64,000 nt of DNA from Mercurialis annua. Lineage: Eukaryota; Streptophyta; Magnoliopsida; Malpighiales; Euphorbiaceae. The stretch lies in NCBI RefSeq assembly GCF_937616625.2, contig NC_065577.1, positions 24,937,501-25,001,500 of the forward strand, given 5' to 3'. The stretch's first letter is position 1. The number at the start of each line of letters is the position of its first letter. Shown here piece by piece: positions 23,707 to 35,262 of this stretch. The notes beneath the pieces were generated by a model that saw only the letters and a program-made list of their open reading frames with translations, made no database searches and was not told where the DNA came from. Position numbers and translations under genes: made by a program.

Positions 23707-26700
23707 CACCTTTTTAGAGATTTAAGCCAAACGTTTACAAACGTCACGAAACAAAACCAAACGTTTCATCTTATTAGCGATATAAGCCAAATGTCTACAA
23801 ACGTTACGAAACAAATCCATTTGTTTCACCTTTTTAGCGATTTAAGCCAAACGTTTACAAACATTACAGAACAAATCCAAACGTTTCCCCATTTTAACAA
23901 TTTAAGCCAAACGTTTACAAACATTAGGAAACAAAACCAAACGTTTCCCATTTTAGCGATTTAAGCCAAACGTATACAAACGTTATGAAACAAAACTAAA
24001 CGTTTCCCCATTTTTTAGCGATTTAAGCCAAACGTTTACATACGTTACGAAAGAAAACCAAACGTCTCACAGTTTTAGCGATTTAAGCCCAAAGTTTACA
24101 AACGTTACAAAACAAATCCAAACGTTTCACCTTCTTAGCGATATAAGCCAAACGGTTACAAACGTTTCGAAACAAATCCAAGCGTTTCACCTTTTTCCCG
24201 ATTTAAGCCAAACGTTTACAAACGTTACGAAACGAATCCAAATGTTTTACCTTTTTAGCGATTTAATGCAAACGTTAACAAACTTTACGAAACATATCCA
24301 AATGTTTACCCATTTTAGCGATTTATGGCAAATGTTAACAAAAGTTACAAAACAAAACCAAACGTTTCACCTTTTTAGCTATTTCAGCCAAACGTTTACA
24401 AACGTTACAAAACAAAACCAAACGTTTACAAACGTTGTGAAATAAATCCCAGCGTTTCACCTCTTTAGTAATTTAAGCCAAATATTTACAAACGTTACGA
24501 AAAAAATCCAAACGTTTACAAAGGTTGTGAAACAAAAACAAATGTTTCACCTTTTTAGCGATTTAAGCCAAACATTTACAAACATTACGAAACAAATCAA
24601 AACGTTTCCCCTTTTTAGCAATTTAAGCTAAACATTTACAAACATTACGAAACAAATCCAAACATTTCCCCATTTTAGCAATTTAAGCCAAACGTTTACA
24701 AACATTACGAAACAAATCCAAACATTTCCCCATTTTAGCGATTTAAGCCAAACATTTAAAACGTTAAGAAACAAATCCAAATGTTTCACCTTTTTAGCGA
24801 TTTAAGCCAAACGTTTCCAACATTACTAAACAAATCCAAACGTTTCACCTTTTTATCGATTTAAGCCAAACATTTACAAACATTACGAAACAAATCCAAA
24901 CATTTCCCCATTTTAGCAATTTAAGCCAAACATTTAAAACGTTACGAAACAAATCCAAATATTTCACCTTTTTAGCGATTTAGGCCAAACGTTTACAAAG
25001 GTTATGAAACAAAACCAAACGTTTCACCTTTTTAGCGATTTAAGCCAAACGTTTACAAACGTTACGGAACAAAACCAAACGTTTCACATTTTTAGCGATT
25101 TAAGCCAAACGTTTTCAAACGTTATGAAAGAAAGCTAAACGTTTCACCTTTTTAGCCATTTAAGCCAATTGTTTAGAAACATTACGAAACCAATCCTAGC
25201 GTTTCACCTCTTCAGCAATTTAAGCCAAACATTTACTAACGTTACGGAACAAAACCAAACGTTTCATATTTTTAGCGATTTAAGCCAAACGTTTACAAAA
25301 GTTAAAAAAAAAATCCAAACGTTTCCCCATGTTAGTGATTTAAGCCAAACGTTTACAAACGTTTCGAATCAAATCCAAGCGTTTCACCTTTTTAGCAACT
25401 TAAGCCAAATGTTACGAAACAAATCCAAACGTTTCCCCATTTCAGCGATTTAAGCAAAATGTTTATAAACATTACGAAACAAATCCAAACGTTTCACCTT
25501 TTTAGCGATTTAAGCCAAATGTTTACAAACGTTACGAAACAAATCCAAACGTTTAACCTTTTTAGTAATTTAAGCCGAACGTTTAGAAACGTTACGAAAC
25601 AAATCCAAACGTTTCACCTTTTTAAAAAATTTAAGCCAAACATATACAAACGTTACAAAACAAAACCAAACGTATCACCTTTTTAGCGATTTAAGCCATA
25701 CGTTCACAAACGTTACGAAACAAATTCAAACGTTTCACCTTTTTAGCGATTTAAGCCAAACGTTTAGAAAGGTTATGAAACAAATCCAAACGTTTCCCCT
25801 TTTTAGCGATTTAGGTCAAACGTTTACAATCGTTACAAAACAAAACAAAACATTTCACCTTTTTAGCGATTTAAGCCAAACGTTTACAAATGTTACAAAA
25901 TAAAACCAAACGTCTACAAACGTTACGAAACAAATCAAAGCGTTTCACCTTTTAAGCGATTTAAGCCAAACGTTTACAAACGTTACAAAAAGATCCAAAC
26001 GTTTCCCATTTTTAGCGATTTAAGCCCAAAGTTTACAAACGTTACGAAACAAATCCAAACGTTTCACCTTTTTAGCGATTTAAGCCAAACGTTAACAAAC
26101 GTGTCGAAACAAATCCAAGCGTTTCACCTTTATAGAGATTTAAGCCAAACGTTTACAAACGTTACGAAATAAAACAAAACGTTTCATATTTTTAGCAATT
26201 TAAGCCAAATGTTTACAAACGTTACGAAACAAATCCAAATGTTTCACCTTTTTAGCGTATTAAGTCGAATGTTTACAAACATTACGAAACAAAACCTAAC
26301 GTTTCACCTTTTTCGCGATTTAAGCCAAACTTTTACAAACCTGACAAACAAATCCAAATGTTTCACCTTTTTAGCTATTTAAGCCAACGATTACAAACGT
26401 TACGAAACAAATCCAAGCGTTTCACCTTTTAGCAATTTAAGCCAAACATTTAAAAATGTTACAAAACAAATTCAAACGTGTCACCTTTTTAGCGATTTAA
26501 GCCAAACGTTTCACCTCCAAACGTTTAAAACGTCACGAAACAAATCCAAACGTTTCACCTTTTTAGCGATTTAAGCCAAACGTTTAAAACGTTAAGAAAC
26601 AAATCCAGATGCTTCACCGTTTTAGTTATTTATGCCAAACGCTTACAAATGTTACGAAACAAATTCAAACGTTTCACTTTTTTTAGCGATTTAAGCCAAA

Positions 26701-26987
26701 CGTTTACAAATGTTACATTTCACCTTTTTTAGCAATTTAAGCCAAATGTTTACAAACTTTCCGAAATAAATCCAAACGTTTCACATTTTTTGCGATTTAA
26801 GCCAACCGTTTACAAACGTTATGAAACAAATCCAAACGTTTCACCTTTTTAGCGATTTAAGCAAAACATTTATAAACGTTATGAAACAAATCCAAACGTG
26901 ACACCTTTTTGGAGATTTAAGCCATATTTTTAAAAACGTTAAAAAGCAAATCCAAACATTTCCTCATTTTAGCGATTTAAGCCAAAT
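23707..26987 (-). repeat. 60-bp satellite, inverted block
   Basis: The monomers here read as the reverse complement of the left array (ACGAAACAAATCCAAACG, TTTCACCTTTTTAGCG, TTTAAGCCAAACG). The left switch is a near-perfect inverted repeat around GTTTGGATTT at 23691-23712. The right switch lies inside CCAAATGTTTGG near 26982-26993. Monomer identity to consensus is similar to the plus-orientation array. No gene is seen. Confidence 0.92.
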
Positions 26988-29290
26988 GTTTGGTTTTGTT
27001 CCGTAACGTTTGTAAAGGTTTGGCATAAATTGCTAAAAAGGGTGAAATGTTTGTTTTTGTTTCGTAACGATTGTAAACGTCTGGCTTAAATCGCTAAAGG
27101 GTTAAATGTTTGGATTTGTTTCGTAACGTTTGTAAACATTTGGCTTAAATATCTAAAAAAGTTAAACGCTTGGATTTGTTTCGTAGCATTTGTAAACGTT
27201 TGGCTTAAATTGCTAAAAAGGTGACACGTTTGGATTTGTTTCGTACCCTTTGTAAATGTTTGGCTTAAATTGCTAAAAAGGTGAAATATTTGGATTTGTT
27301 TTGTAACGTTTGTATACGTTTAGCCTAAATGGCTAAATAGGTGAAACACTTGGATTTGTTTCCTAACCTTTGTAAACGTTTGGCTTTGTTTTATAACATT
27401 TGTAAACGTTTGGCTTAAATTACTACAACTGTGAAACGTTTGGATTTGTTTCGTAACATTTGTATAGGTTTGGCTTAAATCGCTAAAAAGGTGAAACGCT
27501 TGGATTTGTTTCGTAACATTTGTAAATGTTTGGTTTTCTTTCGTATCCTTTGTAAACGTTTAGCTTAAATCACTAAAAAGTTGACATGTTTGGATTTATT
27601 TCGTAATGTTAGTAAACGTTTGGCCTAAATTGCTAAAAAGGAGACACGTTTGGATTTCTTTCGTAACCTTCCTAAATGTTTGGCTTAAATTGCTAAAAAG
27701 GTTAAACATTTGGATTTGTTTCGTAACGTTTGTAAACATTTGACTTAAATCGCTAAAAATGTGAAAAGTTTGTTTTTGTTCCGTAACGTTTATAAACGTT
27801 TGGCTTAAATCGCTAAAAAGGTGAAATGTTTGGTTTTGTTTTATAACCTTTGTAAACGATTGTTTTGATTCGTAAGGTTTGTAATCGTTTGGCTTAAATT
27901 GCTATAAAGGTGAAACGTTTGGATTTGTTTTGTAACGTTCGTAGACTTTTGTCTTAACGCCAAAAAAGTGAAACGTTTGGTTTGGTTTCGAAACGTTTGT
28001 AGACGTTCGGCTTAAATCGCTAAAAAGGCGAAACGTTTGGTTTTCGTTCGTAACGTTTGTAAACGTTTGACTTTAATTGCTAAAAATGTGAAACGTTTGT
28101 TTTTGTTCCGTAACGTTTATAAACGTTGGGCTTAAATCGCGAAAAGGTGAAGCGTTTGGTTTTGTTTTATAACCTTTGTAAACGTTTGGTTTTTTTTTCA
28201 TAACGTTTGTAAATGTTTGGCTTAAATCGCTAAAACCATGAAATGTTTTTTTTTGTTCCGTAACGTTTGAAAACGTTTGGCTTAAATCGCTAAAAAGGGG
28301 AAATGTTTTGTTTTGTTATAAAACTTTTGTAAACGTTTGGATTTGTTTCGTAACGTTTGTAAACGTTTGGCTTAAATTGCTAAAAATGTGAAACGTTTGG
28401 ATTTGTTTTGAAATGTTTCTAAACGTTGTCTTAAATTGCTAAAAAGGTGAAAACATTTGGATTTGTTTCGTAACGATTTGTAAAAGTTTGGCTTAAATCA
28501 CTAAAAAGGGGAAACGTTTGGATTTATTTGGTAACGTTTGTAAACGTTTGGCTTAAATTGTTAAAACGGTGAACGCTTGGATTTGTTTTGTAACATTTGT
28601 AATGTTTGGATTAAATCGCTAAAAAAGTGAAACGGTTTGATTTGTTACATAATGTTTGTAAACGTTTGGTTTAAATAACTAAAAAAGGTGAACTGTTCGG
28701 TTTTGTTTCGTAACGTTTGTAAATGTTTGGCTTAAATCGCTAAAAAGGTGAAACGTTTAGCTTTGTTTTGTGACCTTTGTAAAGGTTCCGCTTAAATCGC
28801 TAAAAAGGTGAATCGTTTGGATTTGTTTCGTAACATTTTTAAACCATTGGCTTATATCGCTAAAAAGATGAAACGCTTGAATTTGTTTCGTAATGTTTAT
28901 AAACGTTTGACTTAAATCGCTAACAAAGGGAAACGTTTGGATTTTTTAGTAACGTTTGTAAACATTTTGCTTAAATCTCTAATAAGGTGAAACATTTTGT
29001 TTTGTTTCGTAACCTTTGTAAACGTTTTGTTACGTAATGTTTTAAACGTTTGGTTTAAATCGCTATAAAGGTGAAACGTTTGGTTTTGTTTCGTAACCTT
29101 TTTAAACGTTCGTCTTAAATCGCTAAAAAGGTGAAATGTTTGGATTTGTTTTGTAACGTTTGTAAACGTTTGGCTTAAATCTCTAAAAAGGTAAAATGAT
29201 TGGATTTGTTTCGAAATGTTTGTAAACGTTTGGCTTAAATTTCTTAAAAGGTGAAACGTTTGGATTTGTTTCGTAACAAGTTTTAAAAGG
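26988..29290 (+). repeat. 60-bp satellite, plus-orientation block
   Basis: Satellite monomers return to the orientation of the left array. They are divergent, with several fused or shortened units (for example near 27870, 28330 and 29030). The block ends in a short disordered junction at about 29276-29297, after which monomers are reversed again. No gene is seen. Confidence 0.88.
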
Positions 29291-29844
29291 TGACAAGTTT
29301 ACAAACACTACGAAACAAATTCAAGAGTTTCTCCTTTTTAGCGATTTATGCCAAACGTTTACAAAGGTTACGAAATAAATCCAAACGTTCCACCTTTTTA
29401 GCTATTTAAGCCGAATGTTTACAAAGGTTACCAAACAAAACTAAACGTTTCACTTTTTTAGTGATTTAAGCCAAACGTTTACCAACTATACGAAACAAAT
29501 CCAAATGTTTCCCCATTTAAGCGATTTAAGCCAAACGTTTACAAATATTACGAAAAAAATTCAAGCGTTTCACCTTTTTAGCGACTTAAGCCAAACCTTT
29601 ACAAACGTTACGAAACAAATCCAACCGTTTCACCATTTTAGAAATTTAAGCTAAACGTTTACAAACGTTACGAATCAATTCCAAACGTTTTACCTATTTA
29701 GCAATTTAAACCAAACGTTTATAAACATTACGAAACAAAACCAAATGTTTCACCTTTTTAGCGATTTAAGCCATTCGTTTACAAACATTGCGAACAAAAC
29801 CAAACGTTTAAAACATTACGTAACCAATCCTAACGTTTCACCTT
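29291..29844 (-). repeat. 60-bp satellite, short inverted block
   Basis: About nine reverse-oriented monomers sit between two plus-oriented blocks. The right junction at about 29841-29846 fuses a reversed TTTCACCTTT tail directly to TTTCGTAACG of a forward monomer, sharing only a TTT overlap. No gene is seen. Confidence 0.88.
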
Positions 29845-31176
29845 TCGTAACGTTTGTAAACGTTTGGCTTAAATTGCTAAAAATGTAAAACGTTTGGATT
29901 TGTTTCGTAACGTTTTAAATGTTTGGTTTTTTTCGTAACGTTTGTAAAAGTTTGGCTTAAATTGCTAAAAAGGTGAAACTTTTGGATTTGTTTCGTATAG
30001 TTTGTAAATGTTTGGCTTAAATTGCTAAAAAGGTGAAACGCTTGGATTTGTTTCGTAACGTTTGTAAACGTTTAGCTTAAATCGCGAAAATGGGTAATCG
30101 TTTGGATTTGTTTCATAACGTTTTAAACGTTTGTTTTAGTTTCATAACGTTTGTAAACGTTTGGCTTAAATTGCTAAAGGTGAAACAAAACCAAACGTTT
30201 CCCTTATTTCCATATATGTTTGGATTTGTTTCGTAACGTTTGTTAACGTTTGGCTTAATTCACTAAAAATGTGAAACATTTGGATATGTTTCGTAACGTT
30301 TTAAATGTTTGGTTTTATTTCGTAATGTTTGTAAACGTCTTGCTTAAATCGCTAAAAATGAGAAACGTTTGGATTTGTTTCGTAACATTTTAAACGTTTG
30401 GTTTTGTTTCGTAACGTTTGGATTTGTTTCGTAACGTTTGGCTTAAATTGGTAATAAGGTGAAGCGTTTGGATTTTGTTTTGTAGCGTTTGTAAACGTTT
30501 GGATTAAATTGCTAATAAGGTGAAACGCCTAGATTTGTTTCGTAACGTTTGTAAACGTTTGGCTTAAATCGCTAAAAAGGGGAAACGTTTGGATTTGTTA
30601 GCTTACGTTTGTAAACATTTGGCTTAAATGGGGAAATATTTGGATTAGTTTCGTAACGTTTGTAAACGTTTGGCTTAAATCGCAAAAAAGGTGAAACGTT
30701 TGGATTTGTTTCATAACGTTTGTAAACGTTCAACTTAAATCGCTAAGAAGGGGAAACGTTTGGTTTTTTTTCGTACCGTTTAGAAACGTTTGGCTTAAAT
30801 TGCTAAACAGTGAAACTTTTGGCTTTGTTTCGTAAGGTTTGTAAACGTTTGGCTTAAATTTCTAAAAATATGAAACGTTTGGATTTGTTTCGTAACGTTT
30901 TAAAAGTTTGGTTCTGTTTCGTAACGTTTATAAACGTTTGACATAAATCGCTAAAAAGGTGAAACGTTTGGATTTGTTTTGTAACGTTTGTAAATATTTA
31001 GCTTAAATCACTAAAAAGGTGAAATGCTTGGATTTGTTTCGTAACGTTTGTAAATGTTTGTCTTAAATTTTTAAAAAGGGGAAACGTTTGGATTTGTGTC
31101 GTAATGTTTATAAACGTTTGGCTTAAATTGCTAAAAAGGTGAAACGCTTGGATTTGTTTCGTAACGTTTGTAAAAG
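29845..31176 (+). repeat. 60-bp satellite, plus-orientation block with a micro-inversion
   Basis: These are forward monomers. At about 30183-30208 a half-monomer reads in reverse (AAACAAAACCAAACGTTTCC), followed by a few non-satellite bases before forward monomers resume. No gene is seen. Confidence 0.85.
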
Positions 31177-31470
31177 TTTTTAGCGAATGAAGCTAAACAT
31201 TCACAACGTTACGAAAGACTCAAATTTTTCTAATACGTTATTATCTGTTAAATTAATACGTTTTAGCGATTTAAGCCAAACGTTTCACGTTTTTAGCGAT
31301 TTAAGCCAAACATTTGGATTTTTTTTGTAATTTTGTTTCGTAACATTTTAAACCTCTGGCTTAAGTCGCTAAAAAGGCGAAACATTTGGCTTTGTTTCGT
31401 AACGTTTGTAAACGTTTGGCTTAAATTGCTAAAAGGTGAAACATTTGGATTTGTTTCATAACGTTCGTAA
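31177..31470. repeat. Scrambled satellite junction with AT-rich filler
   Basis: Reverse monomer fragments (31177-31222 and 31261-31312) flank about 38 bp of AT-rich, non-satellite sequence at about 31222-31260. A short forward stretch follows (31313-31470) before orientation reverses again. Several breakpoints lie within 300 bp, which looks like a repaired break or a rearrangement hotspot. No gene is seen. Confidence 0.75.
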
Positions 31471-33043
31471 ACAAATCGAAACGTTTGTAAACGCTACGTA
31501 ACAAATCCAAACGCTTCCCCATTTTAGCAATTTAAGCCAAACGTTTAAAACGTTAAACAAAATTACGAAACAAATCCAAACGTTTCACCTTTTTTGCGAA
31601 TTAAGCCAAACTTTTACAAACTTTACGAAACAAATCCAAACGTTTCCCCTTTTTAGCAATTTAAGCCAAACGTTTACAAACGTTACAAAACAAATCCAAA
31701 CGTTTTCCCTTTTTAGTGATTTAACCAAACGTATACAAACGTTACGAATCAAATCCAAGAGTTTCACCTTTTTAGTAATTTAAGCCAAACTTTTATAAAC
31801 GTTACGAAACAAAACGAAACATTTCACTTTTTTAGCGATTTAAGCCGAACATTTACAAACGTTACGAAAAAAACCAAGCGTTTCACATTTTTTGCGATTT
31901 ATTCCAAACGTTTACAAACGTTACTAAACAAATCCAAACGTTTACAAAAGTTACGAAACAAGTCCAAGAGTTTCACCTTTTTAGCAATTTAAACCAAACC
32001 TTTAAAACGTTACGAAACGAATCCAAACGTTTCACATTTTTAGCGATTTAAGCCAAGCGTTTACAAATGTTTCGAAACAAAACCAATCGTTTCACCTTTT
32101 TAGCGATTTAAGCCAAACGTTTATAAATGTTACGAAACAAAATCAAACGTTTACATACTTTACGAAACAAATCTAAACGTTTCACAATTTTTAGCGTTTT
32201 AAGCCAAACGTTTACAAAACGCTACAAAACAAATCCATGCGTTTCCCTATTTTAGCAATTTAAGCCAAACGTTACGAAACAAATCCAAACGTTTAACCTT
32301 TTTAGTAATTTAAGCCAAACGTTTACAAACGTTACGAAACAAATCCAAATGTTTCTCCTTTTTAGCGATTCAAGCCAAACGTTAACGAAACAAAACCAAA
32401 CGATTCAACTTTTTAGCGATTTAAACCAAACGTTTATAACGTTACAAAACATATCCAAAAGTGTCACCTTTTAAGTGATTTAAGCCACACATTTACAAAC
32501 AATACGAAAAAAATCCAAGCGTTTCACTTTTTTTAGCAATTTAAGCGAAACGTTTACAAACCTTACAAAACAAATCCAAACGTTTCCCCATTTTAGCGAT
32601 ATTGGCGAAACATTTACAAACGTTACGAAACAAATCCAAACGTTTCACCTTTTAGCAATTTATGCGAAACGTTTATAAACATTACGAAACAAATCGAAAC
32701 GTTTCACCTTTTTAGCGATTTAAGCCAAACGTTTACAAACGTTAGAAAACAAATCTAAACGTTTCCCCTTTTTAGCGATTGAAACCAAAAATTTACAAAT
32801 GTTACAAACAAAACCAAACGTTTCACCTATTTAGCGATTTAAGCCAAATGTTTACAAACGTTACGAAACAAATCCAAACGGTTCACCCTTTTAGCGATTT
32901 AAGCCAAACATTTACAAACGTTACGAAATAAATACAAACGTTTCACCTTTTTAGCGATTTAAGCCAAATGTTTACAAACCTTACGAATAAATCCAAACGT
33001 TTCACCTCTTTAGTGATTTAAGCCAAACGTTTAGAAACATTAC
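31471..33043 (-). repeat. 60-bp satellite, inverted block left of the retroelement cluster
   Basis: Reverse-oriented monomers run up to the insertion point of the outer LTR element. The same orientation resumes right of that element at 57531, so the retroelement cluster split one inverted block of roughly 5 kb. No gene is seen. Confidence 0.92.
33039..33043. repeat. Left target-site duplication of the outer LTR element
   Basis: The five bases ATTAC directly precede the TGATAAA terminus of the outer element. They pair with GTTAC at 57531-57535 on the other side (four of five identical). In satellite terms the two flanks join as ...AAACRTTAC and GTTACGAAAC, the expected continuous monomer, which supports a single insertion event. 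Confidence 0.75.
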
Positions 33044-33627
33044 TGATAAATTACCAAAATGGATCTGTGCTCCGGGGTACCTGCGTACACCAAAAGCAAA
33101 GGTCAGAAAGAACGCAAGAAGGGGGTCTCCGGGTGTTCGCTCCGATGCTCAAGTTAGGTATTTGTTGTAGGGGAAAGAAGAACAAAAAGAGTAATATTGA
33201 GTGAGTAGAAAGAAGTATCTTAGGGCTTCCCCATAATGTGACTTATATAGACCATCTTAGGTGGTCCTTTTCCCTTGTTAAGTAAGTCTCATGTTATATC
33301 TCGGTATTTGTATCTCCGAATCTAGATTTTACCATGTTAAGTAGGTCCCATGTTATATCTCGGTATTTGTATCTTGGAATCTAGGTGCGAAAGCCAGAGA
33401 GTGAATCATGTTATCATCGCGGTGATTCTAGCTACGGTTTATTCATAACTCGATCTTTGTATCTCAAAATTTAGGATCTTTGTAAAATATATTTGTGTGT
33501 ATCTTGTCTAATGGCATCTCGGATATCGATCTGGCATAGCTAAGAGCTCGGTTTGCTAGACTTAGTGTCCTCACATTTTGTCGAGGTTGCTTCACCCCTA
33601 TGATCGTGCATTATCCATACGTTATCA
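33044..33627 (-). repeat. 3' LTR of the outer element (left copy)
   Basis: This 584-bp LTR starts TGATAA and ends TTATCA. It matches 45714-45761 plus 57048-57530 along its length. About 53 bp present here (after CTCCGGGG near 33070) are missing from the right copy, between two short CTCCGGG repeats. A unit of about 59 bp containing GTTATATCTCGGTATTTG is directly duplicated at about 33277 and 33336. A minus-strand TATA-like motif lies at 33242-33250. Confidence 0.88.
33243..33249 (-). promoter_or_regulatory. TATA-like box in the outer-element LTR
   Basis: On the minus strand the sequence reads GTCTATATAAGTC. The right LTR keeps the same motif at about 57146-57152 despite 8-9% divergence elsewhere. 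Its strand agrees with the orientation given by PBS and PPT. This is a prediction from sequence only. Confidence 0.5.
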
Positions 33628-33641
33628 CTAGTCCTCCCCCT
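33628..33641 (-). other. Polypurine tract of the outer element
   Basis: On the minus strand this reads AGGGGGAGGACTAG immediately before the TGATAACG start of the 3' LTR. That is the position expected for the plus-strand primer of an LTR retroelement and supports the minus orientation. Confidence 0.7.
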
Positions 33642-33659
33642 GTGTATCAGATATTTATG

Positions 33660-34620
33660 TCTGTGTTTTCTTTGTTAAGGTTATGCCAATATCAAAGCAT
33701 GGAGCCGTTATCTCGGTGTTAACATGTATCTCGGTGTTAAGCTCGTAGATTGGCGCTATGTTGGTGTCTAGGCATTAAGCTCGTGTTTCGGCATTAAGCT
33801 GTTAGCTCGGTGCGACGTTGTATTTAGGCGTTATGCCGGTAGCTCGGCCTTACATTTGTGGCGGTGTCAAGTTCGTGTCTCAGTGTTACTTTTTATCTTG
33901 GTATTTAGACAGTAGCTCACCGTTAGGTTGTATCTTAGCGTCACATTATATCTCGGCGTTAAATCGGTAGCTCGGCGTTACGTTGTTTCTCAGTGTTACC
34001 TTGTATCTCAGCGTAAAATCGGTAGCTCGGCGTTACGTTGTTTCTCAGTGTTACCTTGTATCTCGGCGTTACCTTGTATCTCAGCGTTAACATGTATCTC
34101 ACTGTTAAGTCCGTAGCTCGGCGCTATGTTCGTGGCTCGGCGCTATGTTGTATCTCGACATTTAAACCGATAGCTATGCGTTACGTTGGTATCTAGGCGT
34201 TAAACCGGTAGCTCGGCCTAACATTAGTATTTAGGCGTTAAGCTGTAGCTCGGAGTTACGCTCGTGTCTCCACGTTACTTTGGTATCTCGGCGTTAAACT
34301 GGTAACTCGGCGTTACATTGATATCTCGGCCTTAAACCCGTGTCTTGGCGTTAAGCCTGGCCTCTGACTTTTATCTAGGCGTGAAGCCTCTATCTAGGAG
34401 TTAAAACGCAGTTAGGCGTTTTTGCCGGTAGCTCGGTCTTGAAACTGGTATTTAGGCGTAAAGCCTTTGTCTAAGAATTAAACCATCACTTAGTGTTTCG
34501 CTAGTTGCTCGACTTTTGACTTTTATCTAGATTGAAGCCTCTATCTGAGAATTAAACCGTAGTTAGGTGTTAAGCTCGTAGCTCGGCCTAAAGCCAATCT
34601 CCTAGAATTCAACGCTAATA
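33660..34620. repeat. Degenerate CTCGGCGTTA repeat region in the outer element
   Basis: A short motif near CTCGGCGTTA recurs dozens of times at about 20-25-bp spacing, alternating with TATCT- and GTAG-containing arms. Within it is a clean 55-bp tandem duplication (33952-34006 and 34007-34061). The longest open frame here (33928-34116) is only a product of this repeat. The region is part of the 3' interior of the minus-strand element. No gene is seen. Confidence 0.8.
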
Positions 34621-34769
34621 ATGCTTCTTTAAAAATTTCAAGTTTAACAATGTCTGCTTTTTCGGCTGTTTATTGGTTTCTAGCCATAATGCCCCTTTCC
34701 CTCGGTGATGCATCCGGGTTACTTGTTTTTTTCATTTTTGACAATTTTCTCGTTTTCTCGGAGATGTGT

Positions 34770-34880
34770 TTGTTGAACTTAGTGACCTTTTACCTTGTTG
34801 AGGTTTCTTCGCCCCTATGATGATATATTACCACTAGTCCACCCTCAGTGTATCAGATATTTATGTCCGTGTTGATCTTA
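34770..34880 (-). repeat. Second partial copy of the LTR end/PPT junction
   Basis: This stretch (GTTGAGGTTTCTTCGCCCCTATGAT, then CACTAGTCCACCC and TATCAGATATTTATGTC) resembles 33560-33670, where the same words span the LTR edge and PPT. A third, shorter echo (TTTCTTCGCCCCTATGAT) lies at about 35360. The element interior therefore seems to contain duplicated LTR-edge material. Confidence 0.65.
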
Positions 34881-35003
34881 TCTCAACATTAGGGCGATAT
34901 CTAGTTCTCGGCGATGAAGTCGATTTGCTGGCTATTTTTTCACTTTTATTTGACTTCGTTTGTTCTAGCTATGTAGCTTGTTTCCTTAGCCTAGCCTGTT
35001 TAT
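34881..35003. other. Outer-element interior, nothing recognised
   Basis: This is an AT-rich non-repetitive spacer between the LTR-edge echo and the 18-bp tandem array. I see no ORF or motif of note. Confidence 0.5.
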
Positions 35004-35262
35004 TGGCACATAGCTCGTGGATGGCACATAGCCCGTGGATTGGCAGATAGCCCGTGGATGGCACATAACCCGTGGATTGGCACATAGCCCGTGGATTAGC
35101 ACAAAGCCCGTGGATGGCACATAGCCAGTGGATGGCACATAGCCCGTGGAATGGCACATAGGCCTTATATTGGCACTAGTCCATGGAATATGGCACATAG
35201 GCCGTATATTGGCACTAGCCCGTGGAATATGGTACATAGGCCGTATATTGGCACTAGCCCGT
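35004..35262. repeat. 18-19-bp tandem array, TGGCACATAGCCCGTGGA
   Basis: There are about fourteen units of 18-19 bp related to TGGCACATAGCCCGTGGA. In the right part, alternating variants (ATAGGCCGTATAT and ACTAGCCCGTGGAATA) form a 39-bp higher-order unit repeated about three times (35149-35262). Overlapping open frames on both strands (34969-35430) only translate this repeat. It is a minisatellite inside the outer element. Confidence 0.9.

Noticed and set aside
1..33043. CRISPR-like array
   Set aside because: The repeated unit is contiguous with no unique spacers, the whole 60 bp is repetitive, and the context is eukaryotic retroelements.
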